DNA of 64,000 nt from Paraburkholderia translucens (GTDB lineage Bacteria > Pseudomonadota > Gammaproteobacteria > Burkholderiales > Burkholderiaceae): the NCBI RefSeq assembly GCF_020881035.1, contig NZ_JAJITC010000018.1, positions 61,894 through 125,893 on the forward strand. Reading direction: 5' to 3'. Positions 25,425-35,285 of this stretch are shown here, piece after piece (within the stretch, counting starts at the first letter, position 1; every line of letters starts with the position of its first letter). The notes beneath the pieces were generated by a model. The model was not told the DNA's origin. It searched no databases and was given only the letters and a program-made list of their open reading frames with translations. The position numbers and the translations under genes are program-made.

Positions 25425-28400
25425 TCATGCGCACGGCCCGGAGCACTTTGCGGGGCCGGCTCCGGAGTCGATTTTCTCGGTGTGACCCCGGCGCAGTGTA
25501 ATCGACAGCCTATGCGAGCCGGCATCAAGTGGCACGTACACGCCTTCGCCGCTGTGATCGAAAGCTTGACCATCGAGCACCATGCGCATGGCAGGATGCC
25601 CTCGGGCAGATTCCACGTGGATTTCGTAGCGGGTTGAATGCACATAGACCGTCGCTTCAAAGCCCGGCCACGAGTCCGGAATACAGGGATTCACCACGAG
25701 AAAATCTCCTTCCCTACGGATCCCCAGAATGCCCTCGACTCCCGCCCGGTACATCCATCCGGCCGACCCCGTGTACCACGTCCAGCCGCCGCGCCCGACA
25801 TGTGGCGCGACTGAGTAGACGTCAGCCGCGACCACGTAGGGTTCGACCTTGTAGCGCTCGGTCTCCATCGGAGTCCGCGCGTGATTAACCGGGTTGAGCA
25901 GCGAAAACAAACCGGCGGCCCGGTTGCCGTCGTGCAGCTTCGCGAACGCGAAGATCGCCCACATCGCTGCATGGCTATACTGACCGCCGTTCTCGCGCAG
26001 CCCCGGAGGATAGCCTTTGATATAGCCTGGATCGTGCGAGGACTGATCGAACGGCGGCGTGAACAGCAACGCGATCTCGTCTTCGCGACGAATCAGGTGT
26101 TTGTCTACCGCATCCATCGCAAGCTGAGCACGCTGCGGATCGGCCGCGCCTGACAGGACGGCCCACGACTGCGCAATCGAATCGATCCGGCATTCGTCGT
26201 TGCTGTTCGAGCCGAGCCAGCTGCCGTCGTCGAACGTCGCACGGCGGTACCATGCACCGTCCCATGCGTCACGCTCCAGCGCCTCGCGCACCGACTCCGC
26301 ATGCGCGCGCCAGCGCTCGCCGCGCGCCGGATCGCGCGATTCGGCGAGCGGCGCGAACAGGTCAATGGTCCGCAACAGCAGCCAGCCGAGCCAGACGCTT
26401 TCTCCATGGCCGTTTGCGCCGACGCGGTTCATCCCGTCGTTCCAGTCGCCCGTGCCGATGAGCGGCAGACCGTGCGCGCCGGTCAATTCGATAGATTGAT
26501 CGAGACCACGCGCGCAATGTTCGAACAGGGAAGCCGAGCCCTCCGCGAGCATGGGCTGGAAGAAGGCGTCGTGCTCGCCTGGCTGCAGCATTGGGCCGTC
26601 GAGGAACGGTACGGCCTCGTCAAGCACCACGCGATCGCCAGTGCAGCCGATGTACGTCGCCGCCGCGTAAGCGAGCCACAGGCGGTCGTCGGAGATCCGC
26701 GTACGCACACCTTGTCCCGAATGCGGCAGCCACCAATGCTGAAAGTCGCCTTCGACGAATTGCCGCGATGCGGCACGCAGCAAGTGCCGCCGCGTTTCGT
26801 CGGGCCGCACGTGCGTCAGCGCCATCATGTCCTGTAACTGGTCGCGGAACCCGTACGCGCCGCTTGCCTGGTAGAACGCAGAGCGTGCTTCGATCCGGCA
26901 CGCGAGCGTTTGATACAGCAGCCAGCCGTTGAGCATCAGGTCCATCGCCCGATCCGGCGTCTTGACCTGCACGGCGCCCAGCACGTTCTGCCAATGACGT
27001 GTCACGTCGGCAAGCACTGTGTCGAGGTCCGCGACGCGATAATGTTCAATCAGCGCCCGCGCTTCGGCAGCGCTCGCGCATTGGCCGACGAACGCGACCA
27101 CTTCGACCGTCTCGCGTGGTCCCAAGTCGACGAAAGTCTGCAGTGCCGCGCATGGGTCGAGCCCCGCACCGGTCGTGCAGGACAGCGGCGCGTTGCCGGT
27201 CAATGCGGCAGGTGCGGCCGCGTCGCCGTGGCGGCCGAGGAACTCGGTGCGATTCGCCGTCCACGCCGTTTGCCGGCCGCTCAGATCCGCGAATGCGACA
27301 CGCGTACCGAATGCGGTATTCCAGGGATTGCGCGCCAGCATCGCCCTCGTGAGCGAGTCGATTTCCGTCACAACGAACGGTCCCGCAGCGCCTCGCGATG
27401 TACCGAGCACCCATTCGAGCCACGCCGTAACCGATAGCCGCCGTCTGCGACCGGACAGATTGCGCAATGTCAGCCGGGTAATCTTCAACGGATCGGCGAG
27501 CGGCACGTATTGCAGCAAACCGAGCGCAATGCCGTTCGCTTCGTGCTCGAAGCGGCTGTAGCCGTACCCGTGACGCGCGACGTACACGCCGCCGTCGCGG
27601 ATCGGCTGTGCAGTGGGCGTCCATACGTCGCCGGTGCTTTCATCGCGCACGTAAATAGCTTCGCCAGCAGGATCTTCGACGGGATCGTTCGACCATGGCG
27701 TGAGCTGATTTTCCCGGCTGCTTTCGGCCCACGTATAACCGGTGCCTTCCGCAGCGACCTGGAAGCCGAAACCACCATTGGTAACCACATTGATCCATGG
27801 TGCCGGTGTGCTGGCCTGCCCAGCGAGCACCGTCACGTATTCATGGCCGTTGCGGGCGAAGCCGCCCAGACCATTATAAAACTCAAGGTCTGCAGTCAGC
27901 ATCGGCACTGCGGACGCATCAGGAGGCTCCTGCCACGGCGATAACCACGGTGTTTTTTGCTGGCGAGGCGCGGGTGAGCGTGCCGGGATTTGCGTCAGGT
28001 AGCCAAGCTGGGCAGCGATGGCGCCGCGGCGTGCCAGCAGCGCAATACGCGCGGCCGATAGCAGCAGCGCTCTGGTCTCGGCACTCATCAGGTCGGCACG
28101 CAGCACGTAGATCGAACCCTGCGCGAGTTCGCCGTCGAAGCGCGGCCGCGACTGACTGCTGCGTACCGCAGTTTCAATCGCCCCCTGCAACTCCTGGATA
28201 TACGACGAAGCCCGTTCGTTGACGATCACGAGATCGACCGCCAGCCGCTTCATGCGCCAGTATTCGTGTGCCTTCAATAGCTGCCGGACCCGCGCGATAT
28301 CTTCGACATCGCCGATGCGCAGCAGCACGATCGGCAGGTCCCCCGAAATCCCGTGCGGCCACAACGCCGACTGCGGGCCGGCGCCGCGCACGATGGCCTC

Positions 28401-31400
28401 GGGCGTCGCCCTGAAGCACGGGTCAGCATATAGGATCGGCGCCGCGAGCCGCTGAAAGTCCGCCGCCTCTTCGACTTCCACGTCGAGGTAGCGCAATTGC
28501 ACCTGAGCTTGCGTCCACGCGAGGGTTTTGGCGCGATCGAACGCGTTGCGGTCGTGATGCTGGTCGATGAGATCGAGCAGCTGCGTGCGCGATTCGGCCA
28601 CCACGGTCCAGAACGTGACGCGCACTACCTTGCCGGGCGGTACGCGCACGCGATAGCGCAGCGAGAAGACCGGATCGAGCACCGTACCCGTGGTGTTGGA
28701 GAGCGGACAGTCGCTAACGATCGACGCGGCCGTGCGGGTATTTCCCCCGCGGCCCAGGAAGCGCAGCCTATCCGTTTCGTACTGCGGTTCGGCGACGATC
28801 TCGCCCTCGACCACGGCGAAATGCGCAGCCCAGACCTGAGCCTCGTCATGCGAGCGCGGACGCCGCGTCGCCACCAGCGCTTCGAATTCGGCGAGATGCT
28901 CGGTTTGCACGAACATCCGCGAAAATGCCGGATGGGCGTTGTCGGCAGCCGGCGTGGCCAGTGCGAGTTCGGCGTATGAGGTCAGTTCGATTTCATACGG
29001 GCTGCGCCCGCTGTTCGCGAGCGAGACACGCCGAACTTCGCCGTCCGCTTCGCCGGAAACCAGCACGTCCATGGTCGTGGTCAGCGATCCGTCGCGACGG
29101 GTGAATTCCGCATGATCTTCGCCGAACACGACGTCGCCGTATTCGGCTTCGGCAGCGCACGGTTGCGGGCTGGCAGACCATATCTGGGTGCCCAGCGTAT
29201 CGCGCAGGTAGATAAACGAGCCCCAGTGATCGCGGGTGGCGTCTTCGCGCCAGCGCGTGATCGCGAGTTCACGCCAGCGGCTGTAACCGGCGCCGGTGGC
29301 GGTGAGCATCACCACATACCGTCCATTAGACAGCAGATGCGTAATCGGCGGCCCGCTGACCGCCATCGTGTGGGCGATACGCCGCAGCGTCGGCGACATC
29401 GCACCGGTGTCCGCTGCGGACGTGTTCACTTCCTCCGCGCGCGGATGCGCCACGGCGACGTCGCGCGGCATGCGTTCCTGCAGCAGCAATTCGCTCGCCT
29501 GGATCATCGGCTCGCGATGAAAGCGCGCTCGCATCACTGCATCGAGCAAGGTGTTTGCGATTGCAACGATCGTCATGCCCTGATGGTGAGCCATGAAGCT
29601 GCGGACGATCGCGAAGCGCTCTGCGTCGGGCAGGCGGGCACGGGTGAAATCGAGTGCTTCGTAGAAGCCGTAGCGGCCCATCGCGCCCAGTTTCGCGAGT
29701 TGCGCGTAGTTTTCGAGGGCGGCCTGCGGGGCGACCATGGTCGCCAGACCCGTCGCATAAGGTGCGATGACCCGGTTTTCGGACAGGCCGCGTTTCAGGC
29801 CGAGGCCGGGTACGCCGAAGTTCGAATACTGATAGTTGAACTCGATGTCGCGGGCCTGATACGCGGACTCCGAGATGCCCCATGGCATGCCGAGCGACCG
29901 TGCGTACGACATCTGCCGTTCCACGACTAGCCGGCTGGTCTGTTCAAGCAGACTGCCGACCGGCGCGCGCATCACCAGCGACGGCATCAGATACTCGAAC
30001 ATCGACCCCGACCACGAAATCAGTGCGGAACCGTTGCCGACCGGCGTCGCGGCGCGACCGAGGCGGAACCAGTGACGCGTCGTCACGTCTGCCTTGGCGA
30101 TGGCGAACAGGCTCGCTAGCCGCGCTTCGGACGCAAGCAGGTCGTAGCAGCTCGTATCGAGGCTGTTATCCGCCTGCGAATAGCCGATCGACAGCAGCTT
30201 GCGATCCGGATCGAGCAGAAACGCGAAGTCCATGCCGAGCGCCATCTCGCGCGACGTGTCGGCAAGCGAGCGCAGACGCGCTTGCAAAAGCTGCGGCACG
30301 GCGCCAAGTTGTTGCCGGTCACGACTGTGTTCGCTCACGCTGCGATGCAAGGCCTCGATCCAGAACATCAGATCGGCATAACTGACGTCGCCGCCGGCCG
30401 GCATGATCGCGCGCGTCGTCTGCGCGGCTTTCTTCGTTAGCCGGATCAGCGACGGCGACAACGCGTCAAGCGTCTGCGGGCCACGCAGGTGCGCATCGAT
30501 TTCCTTGAAGATCTCGACGAGCTGTTTGCCATGTTCGGCGTTTGCCACTGGCAGCGCGTCGACCGCCTCGCGCGCGAGTTGCAGGTTGTCGCGTATTCCG
30601 GACCTCGCGGCCGACGCAAGCGGCGCTTGCAGCCATTCTTCGCACGCGTTGGCGAGCGCGATCAGATGCCCGGCGAGATTGCCGCTATCGACCGACGAAA
30701 CATAGACGGGCGCCAGGGCCCGCAGATCCCGCGTATCGTACCAGTTATAAAAATGGCCTCTGAAACGCGGAAGTTTCTGCATCGAGGCGAATGCGGCTTC
30801 AATGCGGTCGACGGTTTCCACCGTCCCTGCCCAGCCGAAATCGCGCGCGACGACGGCTGACAGCAGATACAGCCCGAGGTTGGTCGGCGAGGTGCGCTGT
30901 GCGACGACCGGCTTCGGGTCTTCCTGGAAATTGTCGGGTGGCAGCATGTTTTCGAGCGGCGTAACGAAGGTCTCGAAGAAGCGCCAGGTGCGCCGCGCGA
31001 TCAGGCGCAGACCCTGGGCGTCCTCGTCGGACATCGCAAATCGCCCAGCGACCGCTGGCGAACGGCTCGACCACAATGCAAGCGCTGGCGCGGTCAGCCA
31101 CAGCAACGCGAACGGCAGCGCGAGCGGCCAATGTGCCGGCTCAAAGGCGAGCGCACCGGCGCACAACGCGAGTGCGAGCGTGATACCGCCGCTCATCTGT
31201 CGATAAAAGCCGCTCAGATCCAGGCGCGGGCTCGCCTTCGACTGTGCCGCCGTCGTCCATTCGAGCAGGCAGCGATGCGTGACGAACAGGCGCACCAGTG
31301 TCCGGCCGATCGCATCGCCCATGCGCCATGCGTGATCGGCAACGAACGCGGCCGATAAAACGATTTGCAACGCGGCAAGCCGCACGTCGGCAGCGAGCAC

Positions 31401-34052
31401 GCGGAAGTGATTGCGCAGGCGAATCCCGGCACGCCGCGGCAGGATTGAGAATAGCGTCGGCAGAAACGCGGGAACGGCGAGCGCGCCTGACAACGCCAGG
31501 ATTCCCGCGAGACCGGCGCGTACCGGCATCAACCAGCACAGCGCGAACGCGGCGACCATCGTGGGGGCGAGTAGCGAGCGTCGCAGATTGTCGAGCATCT
31601 TGAAGCGGCCGATGGTCGGCATCGCCGGCCGCACGCGGCCCCGATGCCCGACGATCCACGGCAGCAACTGCCAGTCGCCGCGCGTCCAGCGATGCTGGCG
31701 TTTTGACGTGACGTCGTAACGCGACGGCACTTCCTCGACTACCTCGACATCGGATGCGAGGCCCGCGCGCGCAAAAATGCCTTCGAACAGATCGTGACTG
31801 AGCAGTGCGTTTTCCGGCACTCGGCCGCGCAACGACGCTTCGAATGCATCGACATCGTAGATGCCTTTACCGGTAAACGAACCCTCGCCGAAGAGGTCCT
31901 GATAGACGTCGGATACGGCCGCTGCGTAGGGGTCCATCCCGCCTGGGCCGGAGAACACACGCTGATAGAGCGACCCCTCCTGGCCAACGGGCAGCGATGG
32001 CGTCACGCGCGGCTGCAGGATCGCATAGCCGTTAACCACGCGCTGTTCGATGTCGCTGAATTGCGGCCGGTTCAGCGGATGCGCCATCTTGCCGATCAGG
32101 CGCAGCGCGGCATCGCGTGGCAGACGCGTGTCGGCATCGAGCGTGATGACGTACCGTACGCCTGATGGCACCTGCGGTGCGCGCCCTGCGATCGGCACAA
32201 AATTCGTATCGGTCGCGCCACGCAGCAGCCGGTTGAGTTCGTGCAGCTTGCCGCGTTTGCGTTCCCAGCCCATCCATTTGTTCTCGCTCGCGTTGTACAC
32301 GCGACGGCGGTACAGCAACAGGAAACGGCTGCCGCCGGGGCCTTGTCCGTGCCGGCGGTTCAGTGCTTCGATGGCGTCGGCAGCGACGGCTAGCAGAGGC
32401 GCATCGCCGGGCAGCACTTCCTCATCGGCATCGAGCCCGTCAGCCAGCAACGCGAACGACAGGTCGCCGCCAGCGCCCGCGAGATGATGCACCTCGAGGC
32501 GTTCGATCTGCTCGCGCAACTCGGCCTCGCTGGTCAGAAGCGTCGGCACGGCGACCAGCGTGCGCAGCGACGACGGCACGCCCGCCGTCAGTTCGAGCCC
32601 GGGTAACGTGACTGCGCCGAAACCCGATGTCACCGCGCGATTGACGAACGCCGTTGCGACCTCCGTGGCAGGCAGGAATGCGCATACGGCAAACAATGCG
32701 AGTAGCCACGCGTCGGTGCCTTGCGGTGGTGCGGTCCAAAGCGTCCACATCGCCCACAAGGCCAGTGCCATCAGCATCGTGGCAGCCGCCAGGATCGCGC
32801 CGACATAGCCGCCGATGCCGAGACGGACAGTGAATCGCGTGATCTTCAGACGCGGCGGCGGTCGAAATTTCAATGTGGACTCGAGCGCGCGCCGGCCCTC
32901 GGCGATCAGATGATAGCCAGGCTCCCCAGCACGTCCCGCACGTACCGTATCGCCCGCCGCTGCAATCGCCGCTTGCGCCGACTGCAGCGCGATATCTGCC
33001 ACTTCGAGTTCATTCGCGGATGAACCGCGCGCCAGTTGCTCGATCGCGCTGCGGTACAGGTTGCGCGTCGGGAAATCCATCGTGCCGAATGCGCTGCCTG
33101 CGCGCAGCCGCGCATCGACAAGGCTCATACTCTCGAACAATTCTGTCCAGTCGATGTCGGAAATCAGGCGAATGCTGGTAATCACATTGCGCACCGTGAC
33201 GTTCGATGCACCCTGGTGTTGCTGCGCGCGCTGCACGACCTCATCGACGGAAAGATCCTGGCGTTTCAGCCGCTCTTCCAGCCAGCCGAGCGCCGGCGTG
33301 GTACGCGGATCCTGATCACGCAGCCGTTTAGCGAGTTGCGCAGCAAACGGCTCCGACAACGCGCCCGGCGAACGTGTAGCGATATCCGCTTCCAGTGCGG
33401 AACGCGCGCTGCCCGATTCGAGCAGACGCTCGGTGAGCGCGTCGGCATCCGCATGTGCGGTGCGACCCGCGGTCATCTGGTCGGCGAGACGTCGCAGATT
33501 CTCGATCAGCACGATGCGCAGCGTGATCGCCACCGCCCACAATTCGCCGATCGTCAGCGGCTGAATCCGTTGGTAGGCGTCGATGAAACGCCGCAGCACC
33601 TGCGGGTCGAAGTGACTGTCAGTATGGGCAACGAATGCCCACGCAAGGCCGAATACGCGCGGATAGCCGGCGAACGGACCCTCGACGAGCTTGGGCAACT
33701 GACGGTAGTAGCCTGGCGGCAGGTCGTCGCGAATCTCGCGGATCTGTTGCTCGACGAGGTGATAGTTGTCGAGCAGCCATTCGGCCGCAGGCTCCACGCC
33801 CCGGCCGCTCTCCAGTTCTGCGGCACTCGCGCGGTAAGCTGCGAGCAGGACGGCGGCATTGTCGTTGAGCCGCGTGTGCAGAGCCAGCACGACGGGTGGT
33901 TTGCTCGTCACCGGCTGGGCCGCGGCGAGGCTCTGCGCGTGCTGCTCGAGACGCTCGACGCCGAATAGTTCATCGCGCACTGGCGCGGTGTCTGTCCACG
34001 GTGGTGAGCGTGAACGAAATCGTATCGTGTACTGAAGCAATGTGTTGTTCAC
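25425..34052 (-). CDS. ndvB: Cyclic beta-1,2-glucan synthase (NdvB/ChvB type)
   Basis: About 2875 residues from the GTG at 34052, the length usual for this inner-membrane enzyme. Order of parts: N-terminal soluble domain; membrane spans near residues 405-470; GT84 glycosyltransferase with VITLDADTRLPRDAALRLIG (about 635); further spans near 820-870 and 950-995; a glucoamylase-like region starting ARRTWRFFETFVTPLENMLP (about 1020); then two large beta domains and the GH94-type phosphorylase domain with GTGDWNDGMNRVG (about 2535) that sets ring size. It makes cyclic beta-1,2-glucan from UDP-glucose and releases it to the periplasm, where it serves in osmoadaptation and host interaction. The open frame extends to 34304, but family similarity begins near the GTG, so I use that start. 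No export gene (NdvA) is in the window. Confidence 0.93.
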   Translation of the reverse strand: MNNTLLQYTIRFRSRSPPWTDTAPVRDELFGVERLEQHAQSLAAAQPVTSKPPVVLALHTRLNDNAAVLLAAYRASAAELESGRGVEPAAEWLLDNYHLVEQQIREIRDDLPPGYYRQLPKLVEGPFAGYPRVFGLAWAFVAHTDSHFDPQVLRRFIDAYQRIQPLTIGELWAVAITLRIVLIENLRRLADQMTAGRTAHADADALTERLLESGSARSALEADIATRSPGALSEPFAAQLAKRLRDQDPRTTPALGWLEERLKRQDLSVDEVVQRAQQHQGASNVTVRNVITSIRLISDIDWTELFESMSLVDARLRAGSAFGTMDFPTRNLYRSAIEQLARGSSANELEVADIALQSAQAAIAAAGDTVRAGRAGEPGYHLIAEGRRALESTLKFRPPPRLKITRFTVRLGIGGYVGAILAAATMLMALALWAMWTLWTAPPQGTDAWLLALFAVCAFLPATEVATAFVNRAVTSGFGAVTLPGLELTAGVPSSLRTLVAVPTLLTSEAELREQIERLEVHHLAGAGGDLSFALLADGLDADEEVLPGDAPLLAVAADAIEALNRRHGQGPGGSRFLLLYRRRVYNASENKWMGWERKRGKLHELNRLLRGATDTNFVPIAGRAPQVPSGVRYVITLDADTRLPRDAALRLIGKMAHPLNRPQFSDIEQRVVNGYAILQPRVTPSLPVGQEGSLYQRVFSGPGGMDPYAAAVSDVYQDLFGEGSFTGKGIYDVDAFEASLRGRVPENALLSHDLFEGIFARAGLASDVEVVEEVPSRYDVTSKRQHRWTRGDWQLLPWIVGHRGRVRPAMPTIGRFKMLDNLRRSLLAPTMVAAFALCWLMPVRAGLAGILALSGALAVPAFLPTLFSILPRRAGIRLRNHFRVLAADVRLAALQIVLSAAFVADHAWRMGDAIGRTLVRLFVTHRCLLEWTTAAQSKASPRLDLSGFYRQMSGGITLALALCAGALAFEPAHWPLALPFALLWLTAPALALWSSRSPAVAGRFAMSDEDAQGLRLIARRTWRFFETFVTPLENMLPPDNFQEDPKPVVAQRTSPTNLGLYLLSAVVARDFGWAGTVETVDRIEAAFASMQKLPRFRGHFYNWYDTRDLRALAPVYVSSVDSGNLAGHLIALANACEEWLQAPLASAARSGIRDNLQLAREAVDALPVANAEHGKQLVEIFKEIDAHLRGPQTLDALSPSLIRLTKKAAQTTRAIMPAGGDVSYADLMFWIEALHRSVSEHSRDRQQLGAVPQLLQARLRSLADTSREMALGMDFAFLLDPDRKLLSIGYSQADNSLDTSCYDLLASEARLASLFAIAKADVTTRHWFRLGRAATPVGNGSALISWSGSMFEYLMPSLVMRAPVGSLLEQTSRLVVERQMSYARSLGMPWGISESAYQARDIEFNYQYSNFGVPGLGLKRGLSENRVIAPYATGLATMVAPQAALENYAQLAKLGAMGRYGFYEALDFTRARLPDAERFAIVRSFMAHHQGMTIVAIANTLLDAVMRARFHREPMIQASELLLQERMPRDVAVAHPRAEEVNTSAADTGAMSPTLRRIAHTMAVSGPPITHLLSNGRYVVMLTATGAGYSRWRELAITRWREDATRDHWGSFIYLRDTLGTQIWSASPQPCAAEAEYGDVVFGEDHAEFTRRDGSLTTTMDVLVSGEADGEVRRVSLANSGRSPYEIELTSYAELALATPAADNAHPAFSRMFVQTEHLAEFEALVATRRPRSHDEAQVWAAHFAVVEGEIVAEPQYETDRLRFLGRGGNTRTAASIVSDCPLSNTTGTVLDPVFSLRYRVRVPPGKVVRVTFWTVVAESRTQLLDLIDQHHDRNAFDRAKTLAWTQAQVQLRYLDVEVEEAADFQRLAAPILYADPCFRATPEAIVRGAGPQSALWPHGISGDLPIVLLRIGDVEDIARVRQLLKAHEYWRMKRLAVDLVIVNERASSYIQELQGAIETAVRSSQSRPRFDGELAQGSIYVLRADLMSAETRALLLSAARIALLARRGAIAAQLGYLTQIPARSPAPRQQKTPWLSPWQEPPDASAVPMLTADLEFYNGLGGFARNGHEYVTVLAGQASTPAPWINVVTNGGFGFQVAAEGTGYTWAESSRENQLTPWSNDPVEDPAGEAIYVRDESTGDVWTPTAQPIRDGGVYVARHGYGYSRFEHEANGIALGLLQYVPLADPLKITRLTLRNLSGRRRRLSVTAWLEWVLGTSRGAAGPFVVTEIDSLTRAMLARNPWNTAFGTRVAFADLSGRQTAWTANRTEFLGRHGDAAAPAALTGNAPLSCTTGAGLDPCAALQTFVDLGPRETVEVVAFVGQCASAAEARALIEHYRVADLDTVLADVTRHWQNVLGAVQVKTPDRAMDLMLNGWLLYQTLACRIEARSAFYQASGAYGFRDQLQDMMALTHVRPDETRRHLLRAASRQFVEGDFQHWWLPHSGQGVRTRISDDRLWLAYAAATYIGCTGDRVVLDEAVPFLDGPMLQPGEHDAFFQPMLAEGSASLFEHCARGLDQSIELTGAHGLPLIGTGDWNDGMNRVGANGHGESVWLGWLLLRTIDLFAPLAESRDPARGERWRAHAESVREALERDAWDGAWYRRATFDDGSWLGSNSNDECRIDSIAQSWAVLSGAADPQRAQLAMDAVDKHLIRREDEIALLFTPPFDQSSHDPGYIKGYPPGLRENGGQYSHAAMWAIFAFAKLHDGNRAAGLFSLLNPVNHARTPMETERYKVEPYVVAADVYSVAPHVGRGGWTWYTGSAGWMYRAGVEGILGIRREGDFLVVNPCIPDSWPGFEATVYVHSTRYEIHVESARGHPAMRMVLDGQAFDHSGEGVYVPLDAGSHRLSITLRRGHTEKIDSGAGPAKCSGPCA

Positions 34053-34420
34053 AGACGCCTTTTTTCTGCGGTTAGGTGACTTCGGCGAACGAGCCAAAAC
34101 CCGCGCGCGATATTGTTGAAAGGTCTGCCGGACGCCATCGCTACGATGATCCGTGGACGTGAGCACGAATTGCCGGCATGACCAACTCCGGCGCACTGGC
34201 GCGTGTGGCGGCACGGGTGCAGCCGCGCCAGTAGAGGAGACGTATGCCTGACTTTGCTTTGTTTTACGCGTGCGGTGTGTCGCGAGTGTTATGCGACTAG
34301 TCAACAGGAAGGGAGAAAATGGGCCGGCCCCAGGCTAACCCGTATGGCACCGGACAAGCGGTGCGCGACGAAACGGAAGATCACGGGACGCAGACTGAAC
34401 CTGCGTCTGTTAAGTGCCTG
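34053..34420. other. Upstream region of the glucan synthase gene
   Basis: Probable promoter region of the leftward glucan synthase gene. Open frames here lack support. Confidence 0.4.
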
Positions 34421-34558
34421 TTATTTCTTCTTCGTCGGGGAGCTGGCGGAGGTCTTCGGAGCGGTTGTCCCGGAAAGATCCGCTGCAGGAGGCGGTATTT
34501 TCTTGGGCTGTTTCGGTTTTTTTGCCTCGCGATTGCCGCGTAATTGACCCTTTGACAT
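34421..34558 (-). CDS. 'NREAKKPKQPKK' basic small protein (copy 2)
   Basis: A 45-residue protein: MSKGQLRGNREAKKPKQPKK, a proline-rich middle and a basic end STKKK-like. GGAG lies 8 bp before the ATG at 34558. It is the paralog of the gene at 21216 and faces it, the two bracketing the transglutaminase and glucan synthase segment. Likely nucleic-acid binding from composition only; function unknown. Confidence 0.75.
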   Translation of the reverse strand: MSKGQLRGNREAKKPKQPKKIPPPAADLSGTTAPKTSASSPTKKK

Positions 34559-34750
34559 CGTGTTTCTCCAATTACTTCGACCGCGGAAGCGGCCGCCTTG
34601 CTGACCATTCTGCGCGCATTTGCCGGTTCCGTCGCGATCTATTTGAAGAGCAGGCAGCTCGCGCGAGCCGGCCAGGGCGGCCATCAGATGCGGCAGAAAT
34701 GCGGTGCAACGATGCCGTTCAGGGTCCGGCATGCGCGAACCTCAGCAACA

Positions 34751-34969
34751 TCAACGTCTTTCCGGTGCAACGTCCCAAACCTGCCAGAGGTGTGCGCCTA
34801 CGTTAACAAGGCCGTCCCAGTCGTCTGCGCTCATCGTAGAACGCTCGCGGGCAAGGAACCCGGCCAGCCAGCACAGGGAAGCCTCCGCAGCTGGCCTGCT
34901 TGACCTATCTTCGACGGTCGTGCGAAACAGTTCAAGGATTGCTTCCACATTGATGTATGGCCTGTTCAT
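34751..34969 (-). CDS. 'MNRPYINVEAIL' small protein (copy 1)
   Basis: A 72-residue protein: MNRPYINVEAILELFRTTVE, CWLAGFLARERSTMSADDWD and LVNVGAHLWQVW. The paralog at 37905-38177 keeps PY-NV-AILE, WLAGF-ARE-STM-ADD and LV-VGA-LWQ. GAGGAGATCGTG precedes both starts. No known family; the sequence is helical. Confidence 0.68.
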   Translation of the reverse strand: MNRPYINVEAILELFRTTVEDRSSRPAAEASLCWLAGFLARERSTMSADDWDGLVNVGAHLWQVWDVAPERR

Positions 34970-35285
34970 CACGATCTCCTCGTGAACTTCGAGGGTGGAT
35001 TCTGCGCAATCCATCTGGTGCGCTCCGCCTTACGTTGTCGAGCCCCACGCTTAGCAATGCGTCAGGTCCACCAATTCTGAGCTCCGCTAATTTGACCACG
35101 TTTCCTCTTTGCCATATCCGTTATCTTTCGCTCGGAAAATTCGCCGAACCTGCGCCCCGCATCGCCTCGGTAGCGTCGATCGCCACACCTTTACGGTTTC
35201 GTACTCGGCCCCGATCGTGTCGGGGCTGCCGGATAATCGGCATGACGTCATTTGCCGTCGCGTTCCATTTCGCCCGCTTCGGCAA
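34970..35285. other. Intergenic, no gene seen
   Basis: Between two leftward genes. Open frames here are shadows without ribosome-binding sites. Confidence 0.4.
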
